Shown: positions 1 to 9,080, counted from the stretch's first letter. The stretch is DNA of 64,000 nucleotides from JAVJRN01 sp040218415 (GCA_040218415.1 JAVJRN010000009.1:1-64000); one strand, 5' to 3'. Notes: a model not told the origin generated them from the letters alone. Numbers and translations are program-made.

Positions 1-81
1 ATTATTCAGCATACGCATTGCAGCTTTCCTGCTCGCAAGCCTTTCCTCAGATGAAAGTGTCCTAAAGTCTGTTTTGTTCAT
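1..81 (-). CDS. Possible transposase, N-terminal fragment running off the left edge
   Basis: A reading frame starts at an ATG whose complement is at 79-81 and runs off the left end, giving 27 residues that begin MNKTDFRTLS and end in an Arg/Ala/Met-rich helix. The pattern D-R-L...R...R..A.R.L resembles the first helix of the winged helix-turn-helix of IS630-type transposases. That is a weak similarity judged by eye on a very short piece. Nothing else of the gene is visible, so the family could be wrong; a regulator with a similar first helix is possible. Confidence 0.35.
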   Translation of the reverse strand, partial: MNKTDFRTLSSEERLASRKAAMRMLNN

Positions 82-722
82 AACGCAAAAATAAACAAAA
101 TTACCTATATTCTATAGCTTTATTACCGTCAAGTTAATAAGTACATATTAAGGGTGACTGGTATATTTTATCTGCTTTGAAAATCCTTTCCACTAGTTTA
201 TTTAAAATAGATTTCTTGCTTTGAGATCGGTTAATTCGATAGCAAAACTCATGATAATACCTGTCTACATTGAAATGATTTACCTATGAATAGGTTATTC
301 TTACCCATGATTTAACTTGGTAAATCATGTTGCGAAATGCCTTGAAATTTCCAACATAATTACTGGGATCCATCGGATATTGCTCACTTAAACGCATATC
401 TCCTCTTATCTTTATGCATAAAAAGGCGGGCTATTTTTTCTGTTATCCCATGGCAAACGCCCGTTTGTGTCGCAGACAGACTTTTAGTAGGTAATCAAAG
501 CACAATCATCAAATGAAATCGAACACTTTCTCAAATCCCAAAATGAGATGTATTCGTGCCTGAAAAATTGAGGAAACTTTCTGTGAAGACAATGAGTATT
601 GTATTCAAAATATTAGAATCCGATACTGTGCCACTCGCTTTTTTATGCTTTAATTGTGCCCAATTTGATAAAAATCAAAATATTATTGCGCTTGTATCTC
701 AATTACCAAGGAAATATAAACG
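82..722. other. Long intergenic region with nested inverted repeats
   Basis: About 640 bases without a convincing gene between the left-edge fragment and the SulP permease. It holds a 9-bp hairpin (CATGATTTA at 306-314, TAAATCATG at 321-329). The right arm can also pair with ATGATTTACC at 275-284, so two mutually exclusive folds exist. I see no tRNA, no clear promoter box and no transposon end that I could define. Confidence 0.4.
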
Positions 723-2945
723 ATGAACTTACTGATAGATAAAGTTCCTAAGGGCGGATTAGCTGGTCTGAAAGCGCACTGGAAAGATGATCTTTTGTCT
801 GGCTTTATGGTCTCACTCATCGCGCTACCACTCTGCTTAGGCATAGCATTGGCATCTGGCGTACCGCCAATGGCGGGGCTTTTGACAGCTATTGTGGGTG
901 GTTTGCTCATGTCTAGGATCACCGGCTCGCATGTTACAATCAGCGGACCAGCAGCCGGGCTCATCGTTGTTACTTTGTCTGCGGTAGAAAGTCTGGGTGA
1001 AGGAGATCCGCTTGCAGGTTATCAATATGCCTTAGCGGTCATTGTGGTAGCAGGGATTATTCAGGTGATTTTGGGATTTTTGAAGGTTGGTAAGTTTGGG
1101 GACTTCTTCCCTGCGGCGGCAGTTCATGGTATGCTGGCAGCAATCGGGGTAATTATTGTCGTGAAACAACTCTTTGTTGCGCTCGGCACAAAAGCTGAAG
1201 GCAAAGAACTATATGAGGTTATTGGCGAAATTCCCCATGCACTGGTCAACATGAATCCGGAAATAGCGCTGATCGCTATGGTGAGTATGTTCATATTGGT
1301 AGGACATTCGAAAGTTAATTTTAAACCAATCAAAATAATCCCCGCTCCTATGTGGGTCATCCTTGTCTCTATACCGATGGCTCACATGTTCGACCTTTTT
1401 CACGAGCATCACTATCGCCTTGTAGGCATTGATTATATCCTCGGCCCCAAATATCTGGTTCACTTACCAGAAAGTGTAATGGACGGTATCATATTCCCGG
1501 ATTTTGGAAAAATTGGGGCAGGAGCATTCTGGATTGCCGTTTTAAGTATCTCTCTGGTCTCAAGTATTGAATCTCTGCTAAGTGCGTCTGCAGTAGATAC
1601 GCTCGATCCATACAAGCGAAAATCAGATCTCAACAGGGATATGTCAGCGATGGGTGGTGGATCAGCACTGTCTGGTCTTGTGGGCGGATTGCCTATGATT
1701 TCTGAAATCGTGCGAAGCTCTGCCAACATAAGCAATGGTGGCAAGACCCAATGGGCAAATTTCTTTCATGGAGGCTTTTTATTAATATTTCTGATTTTTG
1801 GGAAACCCATCATTGAGCAAATACCTCTTGCGGCTCTAGCAGCGATGCTCATCCATGTAGGTTTCCGGTTGGCTTCTCCCCGGGAATTTAAGCACACGCT
1901 GGAGATTGGCAAGTCAGAGTTTATCATATTCCTAACTACCCTGATTGTAGTCTTAGCTACAGATTTGATATTAGGTATTGTTGCAGGTATTGTGATGAAT
2001 TTTATTATTCACTTGATTTCTGGCGCCCCGATAAAATATATGTTCAAAACAAAACTGGAATATGAAGAGGCTAATCAAGCAAGTGGTATTATCAAACTTC
2101 AGCATTCTGGTGTTTTTTCCAACTACATCTCGGTCAAGAAAGAAATATTAAGCCATTCAGATAAAAAGAGTCTGGTTATAGATTTTCAAAATGTTAACCT
2201 TATAGATCATACTTTCAGGACACACTTATATGAACTCCAGAAAGAATGGGACAAGCTCGGTAGAAACCTAACCTTCGTCAATGAGGATCATCTGATTCCT
2301 GTCTCGGATCATCCACTTGCCACGCTGCGTGCTTCCAAAGATGTGATCGAGTCTAAAGAGTTGGTGTTGAGTGAGCATCAACAGTTACTTGCTGAGATCG
2401 CAGAAAAGTCGAATATGTTTTATACGCCAAGTAAGACCATGTCGTTCAAAGATTTCGATGGGTTTAGCTTCATCAAAAGTGGTAGAATCGAATATGCGCA
2501 AAACTTGATCACAGGTGTTTTCGAAGAAATTAGGTTTCTCTACTCGGAAATTATTTACGATTTAACCCTTGATACTAAGTCGGCCGATTCCATTCTCCCA
2601 GCCTTGATTTTGAAGAAAGAATCAGGAAAAAAACCTTTTCCCATTTTTACCCTCGAACTCGAAAGTCTCTATGATAAAGTCAATGATCTAGCCATAGGTC
2701 AGGACATTGACTTTGAAAATCATCCTATCTTCTCAGATCGTTTTCTATTAAGAGGGCCAGATGAGTCTGCAGTACGTGAGTTCTTTAATCCTGTGATATT
2801 AAGCTTTATAGAGACATACCTAGCCTACCACATTGAGAGTAACGGAAAGTCTTTGATCGTTTACCGTTTTGATGGTAAAATGGGGAAAGAAGAAACCACC
2901 TCACTTATTAAATTTGGTAAGCAATTAGCTCTTCAGCTAGATTAA
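723..2945 (+). CDS. SulP family anion permease with STAS-like and extra C-terminal domain
   Basis: A 740-residue inner-membrane protein. Residues 20-435 form the SulP transport core, with the family hallmarks ALPLCLGIALASG near 34 and SGPAAGL at 74-80, so it should carry an inorganic anion (sulfate or bicarbonate; the substrate cannot be told from sequence). Residues about 455-540 look like a STAS domain. A further segment of about 190 residues (550-740) follows, with a conserved-looking stretch FSDRFLLRGPDESAVREFF at 670-688. I do not recognise this domain with certainty. It makes the protein much longer than the 518-residue SulP paralogue at 50634. It stands alone, transcribed away from the glycosyltransferase genes downstream. 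No carbonic anhydrase gene is adjacent. Confidence 0.88.
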   Translation: MNLLIDKVPKGGLAGLKAHWKDDLLSGFMVSLIALPLCLGIALASGVPPMAGLLTAIVGGLLMSRITGSHVTISGPAAGLIVVTLSAVESLGEGDPLAGYQYALAVIVVAGIIQVILGFLKVGKFGDFFPAAAVHGMLAAIGVIIVVKQLFVALGTKAEGKELYEVIGEIPHALVNMNPEIALIAMVSMFILVGHSKVNFKPIKIIPAPMWVILVSIPMAHMFDLFHEHHYRLVGIDYILGPKYLVHLPESVMDGIIFPDFGKIGAGAFWIAVLSISLVSSIESLLSASAVDTLDPYKRKSDLNRDMSAMGGGSALSGLVGGLPMISEIVRSSANISNGGKTQWANFFHGGFLLIFLIFGKPIIEQIPLAALAAMLIHVGFRLASPREFKHTLEIGKSEFIIFLTTLIVVLATDLILGIVAGIVMNFIIHLISGAPIKYMFKTKLEYEEANQASGIIKLQHSGVFSNYISVKKEILSHSDKKSLVIDFQNVNLIDHTFRTHLYELQKEWDKLGRNLTFVNEDHLIPVSDHPLATLRASKDVIESKELVLSEHQQLLAEIAEKSNMFYTPSKTMSFKDFDGFSFIKSGRIEYAQNLITGVFEEIRFLYSEIIYDLTLDTKSADSILPALILKKESGKKPFPIFTLELESLYDKVNDLAIGQDIDFENHPIFSDRFLLRGPDESAVREFFNPVILSFIETYLAYHIESNGKSLIVYRFDGKMGKEETTSLIKFGKQLALQLD

Positions 2946-3046
2946 AATCGGAATACCGTCAGTAAGATTATTAATTATCGATTAATCCGACTTACCTTCC
3001 AAATCTGTGTTTTAGATCACTTTGCAAGGAATGACAATCCATAATT

Positions 3047-3074
3047 AAAAAAGGGCCGAGCTATTGCCCGACCC
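3047..3074 (-). terminator. Intrinsic terminator of the glycosyltransferase operon
   Basis: Read on the minus strand, GGGTCGGGC, a 4-base loop and GCTCGGCCC form a 9-bp stem with two G-T pairs, followed by six T. It lies 24 bases past the stop of the last glycosyltransferase gene. Confidence 0.75.
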
Positions 3075-3097
3075 ATGGAAACGAAAGTTTTTAAATT

Positions 3098-4018
3098 TTA
3101 ACCTAACAAGCTGTCGTATTTATAGCCAAGCCTCGCACTTGAAACAGGCTCCTGAATATTCCACCAAATACCTGCCACCACATTTTTGATGTGCTCGTAT
3201 TGCTGATGTCTCAAATAGTTTATGAGCGTTTTTGGCAAGGAAAAAAAGAGGAAGAACGCACAAAATATCAACCAAAATATTGTTGGCGCATTTTTACGCA
3301 TGTAGAGGATTCTGTTTCTAGTTTTGAAATAAGCCATCAGCGTAGAGTCTTTTCCCGTGGATATTGATTCCTTATGAAGAATGCTCGAACGATAATCAAC
3401 CGCCAATTGATAGCCTTGATCTTTCATTCTCTGACACCAATCTAACTCCTCGTAATACAGAAAGTAATTGTCTGACATTAAACCAACAAGACCAATCACT
3501 GACTTCCGTACCATCATAGCGGCACCATGAAGAAATGAGCTTGGAGTTATCTTATTTTCAACAACTATTTGTTGCTTGTAACCAATAGCGCTATTTCTTC
3601 CAGTGATCAGATTCATTGGTGTGTAACCAGCAAATTGGGTAAGGTGTGGCTGATCGAAATAATGAATCAAGGGACTAACCGCTCCCAAACTCGAATCGTT
3701 CTTTAGTCTTTCAACAAGACTTTGAATGGTGTTTTGTGGAATTTCTGTGTCATTATTTACAAAAAACAGAAAGTCTCCTTTTGCCTCAGCAATACCCAGG
3801 TTATTACCGCCAGCGAAACCAAGGTTTTTATCGCTTCTGATGACTTTTACTTTTGTATTTTGAGTCATACTCGAAGTAAAAGGGCGCTTACTTCCATTAT
3901 CTACTACAATGATTTCAATATGTTGATAATCTTGCTTGTCTAAGGACGCAACTAACTCCAAAGTAACCTCCGGCTGATTAAAATTGACTGTGATGAGAGA
4001 AACGAGTGGCTGATTCAT
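3098..4018 (-). CDS. Glycosyltransferase family 2 (rhamnosyltransferase-like)
   Basis: A 306-residue GT-A fold enzyme. The nucleotide-sugar site is visible as VDNGS at 39-43, NLGFAGGNN at 65-73 and the metal-binding VNNDTE at 87-92, as in the WbbL-like rhamnosyltransferase group. One hydrophobic segment near 245-270 suggests a membrane anchor close to the C-terminus. Its ATG overlaps the TGA of the preceding glycosyltransferase gene by 4 bases (ATGA), so the two are translationally coupled. It is the last gene of a minus-strand run that starts with H-NOX, and a terminator follows. The sugar and acceptor are unknown; a role in surface polysaccharide is inferred from family and partner. Confidence 0.85.
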   Translation of the reverse strand: MNQPLVSLITVNFNQPEVTLELVASLDKQDYQHIEIIVVDNGSKRPFTSSMTQNTKVKVIRSDKNLGFAGGNNLGIAEAKGDFLFFVNNDTEIPQNTIQSLVERLKNDSSLGAVSPLIHYFDQPHLTQFAGYTPMNLITGRNSAIGYKQQIVVENKITPSSFLHGAAMMVRKSVIGLVGLMSDNYFLYYEELDWCQRMKDQGYQLAVDYRSSILHKESISTGKDSTLMAYFKTRNRILYMRKNAPTIFWLIFCAFFLFFSLPKTLINYLRHQQYEHIKNVVAGIWWNIQEPVSSARLGYKYDSLLG

Positions 4019-5211
4019 GAGATAGACATTTTAGAAAGTTCTTGTTGTTTTCTTGCGGCTTTCTCCCACTTCACATCAAAAGATCCAGAGATCAATTTCA
4101 GCAAACCAAGGAATACATTAAAGTGCATGAAAGTGAAATAGAATGGAACAAAAAAGGCTTTGACACGCATTTTTTTATCCTCAAAATAATAGCCTGCGGC
4201 TGCTGATATGTAGAAGAGTATTTGGCCAAACATTGTCACATCGAAAAATAGTGTATCCCCTAAAGTCAGTAATATGTTTGATATTATTAGCGTCATCATT
4301 GCTAAGGGTGCCAATGTCCATCTTAAAGCTCTATGACTGAGATATTGAAATGTTAGCATTCCATGTTTGAAAGGATTGAGCAAGCCTCTAAGTAACCAAA
4401 CTGCCTGTAATCCTCCTGCACTTATTCTTACCTTTCTTTTCAACTCCTCATCGATACTTGCCGAAGAAACTTCCATTGCCTGTGCGTCTTTTTCATAAGC
4501 CACTTGAAATCCTCTTGCTGCTATTTTCATAGTCATCACAAAATCTTCAATCAGAATATTAGCCGCTGGCTTTTCATATAAGGAAGTACGAATCGCGAAA
4601 AGTTCGCCAGCCGCACCTACCACTGATCCTGCCTGATAATCCCACTGCTTAAGTTTGGATTCATATTTCCAGTACAACCCTTCACCAGCACTGGCTGCAT
4701 CGTCTTCCTTTTCATTTAAAACGACCTTTTCCCCAGCAACAGCACCTACGCTATTTGATTGAAAATGTCGTACCATGTTTTTTAATGATGCACTATTCAA
4801 CATGGCATTGGCATCAGAGAATATAGTGATCGGAGTGGTCACTTCTTTCATGACTCTATCAACTGCCGCAAGTTTACCGTTGCGCTCAGGTTTGAAATAA
4901 GTCTTGATCTGGGGGTAGTTACTTATTATTTGGTTGGTATTATCTGAAGAGCCATCTGTTACGATGATGGTCTTCATGCGGTTCTGAGGATAATCTAAGT
5001 TGATACAATTCAAAATTTTATCCGCGATAATGTCTTGCTCATTATATGCCGCGATGACATGGGTAATTTCGGGAAAATCCTCCTCAGAGAGTTGCGGTAA
5101 AGCCTTACGACCTTTGATCGATTTTAGGATAAAAAGTAATATCGGATAACCGACGTAGGTGTAGCTAAGTATTGCTAATGAGGTGTAAAATAAGATTGTG
5201 ACCGTTTCCAT
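4015..5211 (-). CDS. Membrane glycosyltransferase family 2
   Basis: A 398-residue processive-looking GT2. It has an N-terminal membrane segment (5-30), a catalytic domain with AAYNEQD at 54-60, DGSSDNT at 86-92, the DAN metal site at 133-135 and ED at 222-223 as likely general base, and three C-terminal membrane segments (about 295-375). This layout is that of polysaccharide synthases, though the QxxRW motif is replaced by a KRKVR sequence near 258-262. The start codon lies inside a strong hairpin (see 5206-5243). It is 98 bases downstream of the LytTR regulator on the same strand and overlaps the next glycosyltransferase by 4 bases. An exopolysaccharide or capsule role is inferred. Confidence 0.87.
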   Translation of the reverse strand: METVTILFYTSLAILSYTYVGYPILLFILKSIKGRKALPQLSEEDFPEITHVIAAYNEQDIIADKILNCINLDYPQNRMKTIIVTDGSSDNTNQIISNYPQIKTYFKPERNGKLAAVDRVMKEVTTPITIFSDANAMLNSASLKNMVRHFQSNSVGAVAGEKVVLNEKEDDAASAGEGLYWKYESKLKQWDYQAGSVVGAAGELFAIRTSLYEKPAANILIEDFVMTMKIAARGFQVAYEKDAQAMEVSSASIDEELKRKVRISAGGLQAVWLLRGLLNPFKHGMLTFQYLSHRALRWTLAPLAMMTLIISNILLTLGDTLFFDVTMFGQILFYISAAAGYYFEDKKMRVKAFFVPFYFTFMHFNVFLGLLKLISGSFDVKWEKAARKQQELSKMSIS

Positions 5212-5243
5212 AATTCCTTCTTTTCTTCGAAGGTATTATGGAA
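5206..5243 (-). promoter_or_regulatory. Hairpin that buries the start codon and Shine-Dalgarno of the glycosyltransferase
   Basis: On the minus strand the leader folds as TTCCATAAT, one base, CCTTC, an 8-base loop, GAAGG, one base, ATTATGGAA. This makes 9 plus 5 perfect pairs split by one A-A mismatch. The 3' arm contains both the purine-rich GAAGG and the ATG of the 398-residue glycosyltransferase. The fold should block initiation unless it is opened. It is not a terminator, since no T-run follows. Confidence 0.6.
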
Positions 5244-5309
5244 TTGTAGTGGCTCTTATTGGCTTTCGTTGACTGGTAGCGTCTTATCGTTTTTTGGAAT
5301 CAACAGGAA

Positions 5310-5990
5310 TTAAAATGGCTTGATGCGCTTCATCAATAAAGGCTTGTGCGCGCGGCTGATGGGTATTACTTTGTCTTTGATCACCAGATTATTCTCTTCA
5401 ATATCGACCACCTTGGTAAGGTTAATGACAAAGGATCGATGCACTTTCAAAAAGTCATTATTGGTGAGTTTGTCATCAATGTTTTTCAGGGTGGAATGTA
5501 CAATGTACTTCTTGTCATTCGTGACAAAGGTTACATAATCACCCAAAGACTCCACATAAAGAATATCGCTTAATTGAAGTCTAACAAAACGCCCATCTAC
5601 ACGAACGAATATTTCATTTTGTCCCTCAGACTTCACATTGTTGTTTAGTTCCTCCGCACGTTCTATGGCTTTGATCAATCGAGGTAGCTTGACTGGTTTT
5701 GGCACAAAATCAGTCACATGATGCTCAAATGCTTCAAGTGCATACTCAGTATGCCCTGTTATAAATATAATCTGAGGTAGCTTATCAACACTTTTTACGA
5801 GATCCATGCCACTCAAATCAGGCATTTCAATATCCAAAAGAAGTACATCTGTGTCGTTGTTTTTCAGCCAATTGAGGGCATCCATTCCATTATCAAATAT
5901 TTTATCGATAACCAAATTTTCTATTTTTTCACAGAGCATTTGAAGCGAAACTCTCGCCATTTCATCATCGTCAACAATAATACAATTCAT
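5310..5990 (-). CDS. LytTR-family response regulator
   Basis: A 226-residue two-domain regulator. The receiver domain (1-118) has the acidic cluster DDD at 7-9, the phospho-acceptor D53 in LLDIEMP and the conserved lysine in PKPVKLPR. The LytTR DNA-binding domain (about 128-226) has the typical FVRVDGRFVRL and FLKVHRSFVINL stretches. It begins 10 bases after the stop of the hybrid histidine kinase on the same strand. It is therefore the probable end of a phosphorelay: kinase histidine, kinase receiver, Hpt, then this protein. Targets are unknown; the two glycosyltransferase genes immediately downstream are obvious candidates. Confidence 0.92.
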   Translation of the reverse strand: MNCIIVDDDEMARVSLQMLCEKIENLVIDKIFDNGMDALNWLKNNDTDVLLLDIEMPDLSGMDLVKSVDKLPQIIFITGHTEYALEAFEHHVTDFVPKPVKLPRLIKAIERAEELNNNVKSEGQNEIFVRVDGRFVRLQLSDILYVESLGDYVTFVTNDKKYIVHSTLKNIDDKLTNNDFLKVHRSFVINLTKVVDIEENNLVIKDKVIPISRAHKPLLMKRIKPF

Positions 5991-6000
5991 AGGGATAATG

Positions 6001-8478
6001 CTAGTCTAATTTTGAGAGCACATTTTCGACATTTTTTCTGCCTTCTACAAACAATTCCTGTGCTTTTAATAAAATTTCTGGCACGCGCGCCAATGGTGTG
6101 TGTCGTTTTTCAACACCTTCAAGCGCCAGCATGAGTTCTGATATCTCCGTGAGACCTACCATGGCAAAGTTTGGCTTTATTTTATGCGCTATTTTGGAAA
6201 AAGAACCCCACTCCTGATTTTCGAACTGCGACTGAAGGTCAGCCATTTCCCCATCTATATTCTTTAGGAAAATGGTAAACATCAATTTTACCCGGTCAAT
6301 ATCATCTTCATAGAAGTCCCGTAAATATTCTTGGTCCAAACCTTCGCCAAAATCAAATGAGGTATTTTCAACTTCCGTTACTTCTACCAAAAGATTGAAT
6401 TTTTTAAATACATGCGCCAATTGATCTGGCGTGAAGGGTTTCGTTAAATGAAAATTCATCCCAGCAGCCAAAGCCCTTTCCTTTTCATCGACAAGCGCAG
6501 AGGCAGTCAATGCCACAATGGGTACTTGTTCATTTTGGCCTGAGTGATCCGTTCTGATGCGAATCGTGGTTTCATATCCATCCATTATCGGCATTCGAAT
6601 GTCCATCAATATGAGGTCATAAGCATTTTTCTCAATAAACGCCAATGCCTCTTCGCCATGGTTGGCAACATCATATTGAATATGCCAATTGTCTAATATA
6701 CCCGATAAATAAGCCTGATTAATCTTGTTGTCTTCTACGATAAGTATTCTGTCACAGGTTTTTCCCAAAAAGCTGGTCTTTTTGGCAAGAGTCATGCTAC
6801 TCTTTTTAATTCTCTTAAAATGACAGTTAAACTGAAAAGTAGAACCGACACCTACCTCACTATCAACAACGATTTTACCTCCGTATTTTGAAACCAATTT
6901 TTTAACAATGGCTAAGCCAAGTCCGGTACCTCCGTACTTCAGTTTGGTTTCTTTATCTCCTTGATTGAAACTCTCAAAAATAGATTTGCGCTTTTCTGGT
7001 GGAATACCAATACCAGTATCCTTAACCACAAATAATAAGTTTACGCCTTCTTCTGTATCTGCCAGTAATCTACAGCGGACTACAACCTCCCCTTGTTTGG
7101 TAAACTTAAGAGCGTTATTCAACAAGTTTAAAAATATTTGATTCAAGACTGTAGGGTCAGCAATAATATCAAAATCTATGGCTTGATCCCATTCTAGCCT
7201 CAGTTTGACATCATCATCCTGTGTTTTGAATCCAGCTATTTCTATGATGGCTTCCAACCCATTCCGGATATCGATTTGTCTTTCGACAAGTTCAAAGTTG
7301 CCAGATTCTATTTTAGAAATATCAAGAATGCCGGAGATCAGCCCCATGAGCATATCTGATGCGTATTTGATTCTGTCGAGGTGTTCCAACTGCTTAGCGG
7401 AGGGTTGCGTGTCGTACAAGAGGTTGGTCATCCCTACAATGGCATTGATTGGATTACGAATTTCATGGCTCATATTGGCCAAAAATTGTTTTTCCGCTTC
7501 TCTTGCCTGCTCCGCTTGGTTTCTCGCCTTGGTTAAATCATATTCTAGATTTTTACGCGCCGTTATATCGTAGTGTATCCCAATAGAACCGATCATATTC
7601 CCTTCAGTATCATAAAATGGCGCCCCACTTATCAATACCCATATGGCCTCTCCGTTCTTTTTGAGAATTTTGGTCTCATAAACGCTATGTTCACCTCGGA
7701 TTCTTTTTTTGTCTTGAGTATCCATAGCTGCCTGCAGTTCTTCAGGCAGCAATATTTTTACCGCATTTTGACCTACCAGCTCTTCTTCAGTATAGCCAGT
7801 CATATCACAAAACCATGAATAGGCGCGCTGGATAATGTGGTTATTGTCGACCTCAAGCAAACCCAACTCCATGTTTTCAATGATCCCTCTATACTTCTCT
7901 TCAGAGTCTACAATTTTCTTTTGAATTGTGCGCTGATCTGTTACATCCCTGACCTGCCATAAATGGCCTATAAATTCACTTTCAGTCATAACCGGAATAA
8001 AATCACAATCAATGACTCTACCATCCTTCATGGCTAATTCGTAACTAATGACATGCCTATTTCCAGACAAGCACCGATCAATAATATCTATGAACTTTTC
8101 CGGAGCAACAAGGAGGTGTTTGACCAGATTAGCCGAGTCACGCTGGTCAAGTCCTATTACTTCATGGGGAGCTAAGGGTATTCTAAAAATCTCAAGAAAG
8201 TCTTTATTTACGAGGACGATTTTTCCTTTCTCATCGTTGAGTAAAACTCCCGCATGAAGGTTATTGATGAGCGAAGACATGGTCTCCGTTCTACTAGCCA
8301 CCTTTTTTTCCAGTGTTTTATTAAGCGTACTTAGTTGTTGGTTTGCCTGAAATAATGCTTCAGATTTAGTTTCGAGCAGTCTTTCGGCTTCTTTTCGAGC
8401 AGTTCTTTCTCGCGCGACACGCCGCTCAAGCATGTTTATTTTTTCAAGAAGTTCCTCTTGTGATAGTAAATCTGACAT
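6001..8478 (-). CDS. Hybrid histidine kinase: two PAS, HisKA, HATPase, REC, Hpt (H-NOX associated)
   Basis: An 825-residue soluble kinase with no membrane segments. It starts with a coiled coil (1-65), then PAS domains at about 66-185 and 190-310. HisKA carries H338 in MSHEIRNP. The ATPase has N455, DTGIG at 487-491 and GGTGLGLA at 516-523. A receiver domain has D626, and an Hpt domain has H765 in AHKIKPN. All residues needed for a complete phosphorelay are present. Its first 35 bases overlap the 3' end of the H-NOX gene, and the LytTR regulator follows after 10 bases. Gas-sensing H-NOX proteins commonly control adjacent hybrid kinases, so NO control of this kinase is a strong inference. The lack of membrane segments fits a cytosolic signal. 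Confidence 0.93.
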   Translation of the reverse strand: MSDLLSQEELLEKINMLERRVARERTARKEAERLLETKSEALFQANQQLSTLNKTLEKKVASRTETMSSLINNLHAGVLLNDEKGKIVLVNKDFLEIFRIPLAPHEVIGLDQRDSANLVKHLLVAPEKFIDIIDRCLSGNRHVISYELAMKDGRVIDCDFIPVMTESEFIGHLWQVRDVTDQRTIQKKIVDSEEKYRGIIENMELGLLEVDNNHIIQRAYSWFCDMTGYTEEELVGQNAVKILLPEELQAAMDTQDKKRIRGEHSVYETKILKKNGEAIWVLISGAPFYDTEGNMIGSIGIHYDITARKNLEYDLTKARNQAEQAREAEKQFLANMSHEIRNPINAIVGMTNLLYDTQPSAKQLEHLDRIKYASDMLMGLISGILDISKIESGNFELVERQIDIRNGLEAIIEIAGFKTQDDDVKLRLEWDQAIDFDIIADPTVLNQIFLNLLNNALKFTKQGEVVVRCRLLADTEEGVNLLFVVKDTGIGIPPEKRKSIFESFNQGDKETKLKYGGTGLGLAIVKKLVSKYGGKIVVDSEVGVGSTFQFNCHFKRIKKSSMTLAKKTSFLGKTCDRILIVEDNKINQAYLSGILDNWHIQYDVANHGEEALAFIEKNAYDLILMDIRMPIMDGYETTIRIRTDHSGQNEQVPIVALTASALVDEKERALAAGMNFHLTKPFTPDQLAHVFKKFNLLVEVTEVENTSFDFGEGLDQEYLRDFYEDDIDRVKLMFTIFLKNIDGEMADLQSQFENQEWGSFSKIAHKIKPNFAMVGLTEISELMLALEGVEKRHTPLARVPEILLKAQELFVEGRKNVENVLSKLD

Positions 8479-8986
8479 AGGATCCGTCTTCGACTAATTT
8501 CTCTTGTGATACATTGGCTTTCTCACCAAAGATTTCCAAACAACCATGAATTAAACCAAGAGCAAAATCACCCATTGATCTTGACGACTTGTAGTCCATG
8601 ATTAATACATTATTGATTCTTTGTATATCAAATCTAGGCAATTCTGCATCAGGATATAACACCAATACTTGAGGATGTATTTTATCTTCAAGCGTTTCCA
8701 AAAAGTCGAAAGCATCTGTTTGACCTTCAAAAAAAATAGGATACCCTTTTCGGAAGACAGGCATAACATGAAGCCCAAATCGATACAACAATTTGTCGGG
8801 CGGTGATTGAGAAAGTTGAGATGTTTTCATGAGTAACTGTACCATTTCTGAAAAATCATAAGAGCCTACGGCTGTATAGTTGCCACCAGAGGGGACGCTT
8901 ACTTCGTTGAGTAATTGATCTACCATTTCATAGCCAAACTGATTTTCCACAAATTCCAAGTACTCCGTGAATACAATGCCTTTCAT
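8444..8986 (-). CDS. H-NOX heme nitric-oxide sensor protein
   Basis: A 180-residue stand-alone H-NOX domain. It opens with the family start MKGIVF, and the proximal heme ligand is H104 in IHPQVLVLYPDAELPRF. The heme-propionate YxSxR motif is Y132, S134, R136. Five residues after R136, where O2-binding members have a distal tyrosine, there is F141. By spacing this predicts a NO-selective rather than O2-binding sensor; a structural alignment would settle it. The gene overlaps the following hybrid kinase by 35 bases, the standard H-NOX/kinase arrangement. In other bacteria such pairs control biofilm and cyclic-di-GMP output; here the downstream genes point to LytTR-dependent transcription and glycan synthesis. 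Confidence 0.93.
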   Translation of the reverse strand: MKGIVFTEYLEFVENQFGYEMVDQLLNEVSVPSGGNYTAVGSYDFSEMVQLLMKTSQLSQSPPDKLLYRFGLHVMPVFRKGYPIFFEGQTDAFDFLETLEDKIHPQVLVLYPDAELPRFDIQRINNVLIMDYKSSRSMGDFALGLIHGCLEIFGEKANVSQEKLVEDGSYVRFTITRGTS

Positions 8987-9014
8987 ATATTTTGCTTAAG
9001 ATAGGGGGTTAAAA

Positions 9015-9039
9015 TACGGAGTTATTTAAAAACTTCGTA
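9015..9039. promoter_or_regulatory. Inverted repeat in the H-NOX/phosphodiesterase divergent region
   Basis: TACGGAGTT at 9015-9023 and AACTTCGTA at 9031-9039 are inverted copies with one mismatch, separated by ATTTAAA. They sit in the 94-base gap between the divergently transcribed H-NOX gene and the phosphodiesterase gene. It may be an operator. It does not match the FNR/DNR or NsrR sites I know. Confidence 0.35.
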
Positions 9040-9080
9040 GAGTTTTCGATTTTTGGTAGAAATGTGTCGATTTTTGGAAA

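Noticed and set aside
8444..8986. O2-sensing function for the H-NOX
   Set aside because: The position of the distal tyrosine needed for stable O2 binding appears to be Phe141.
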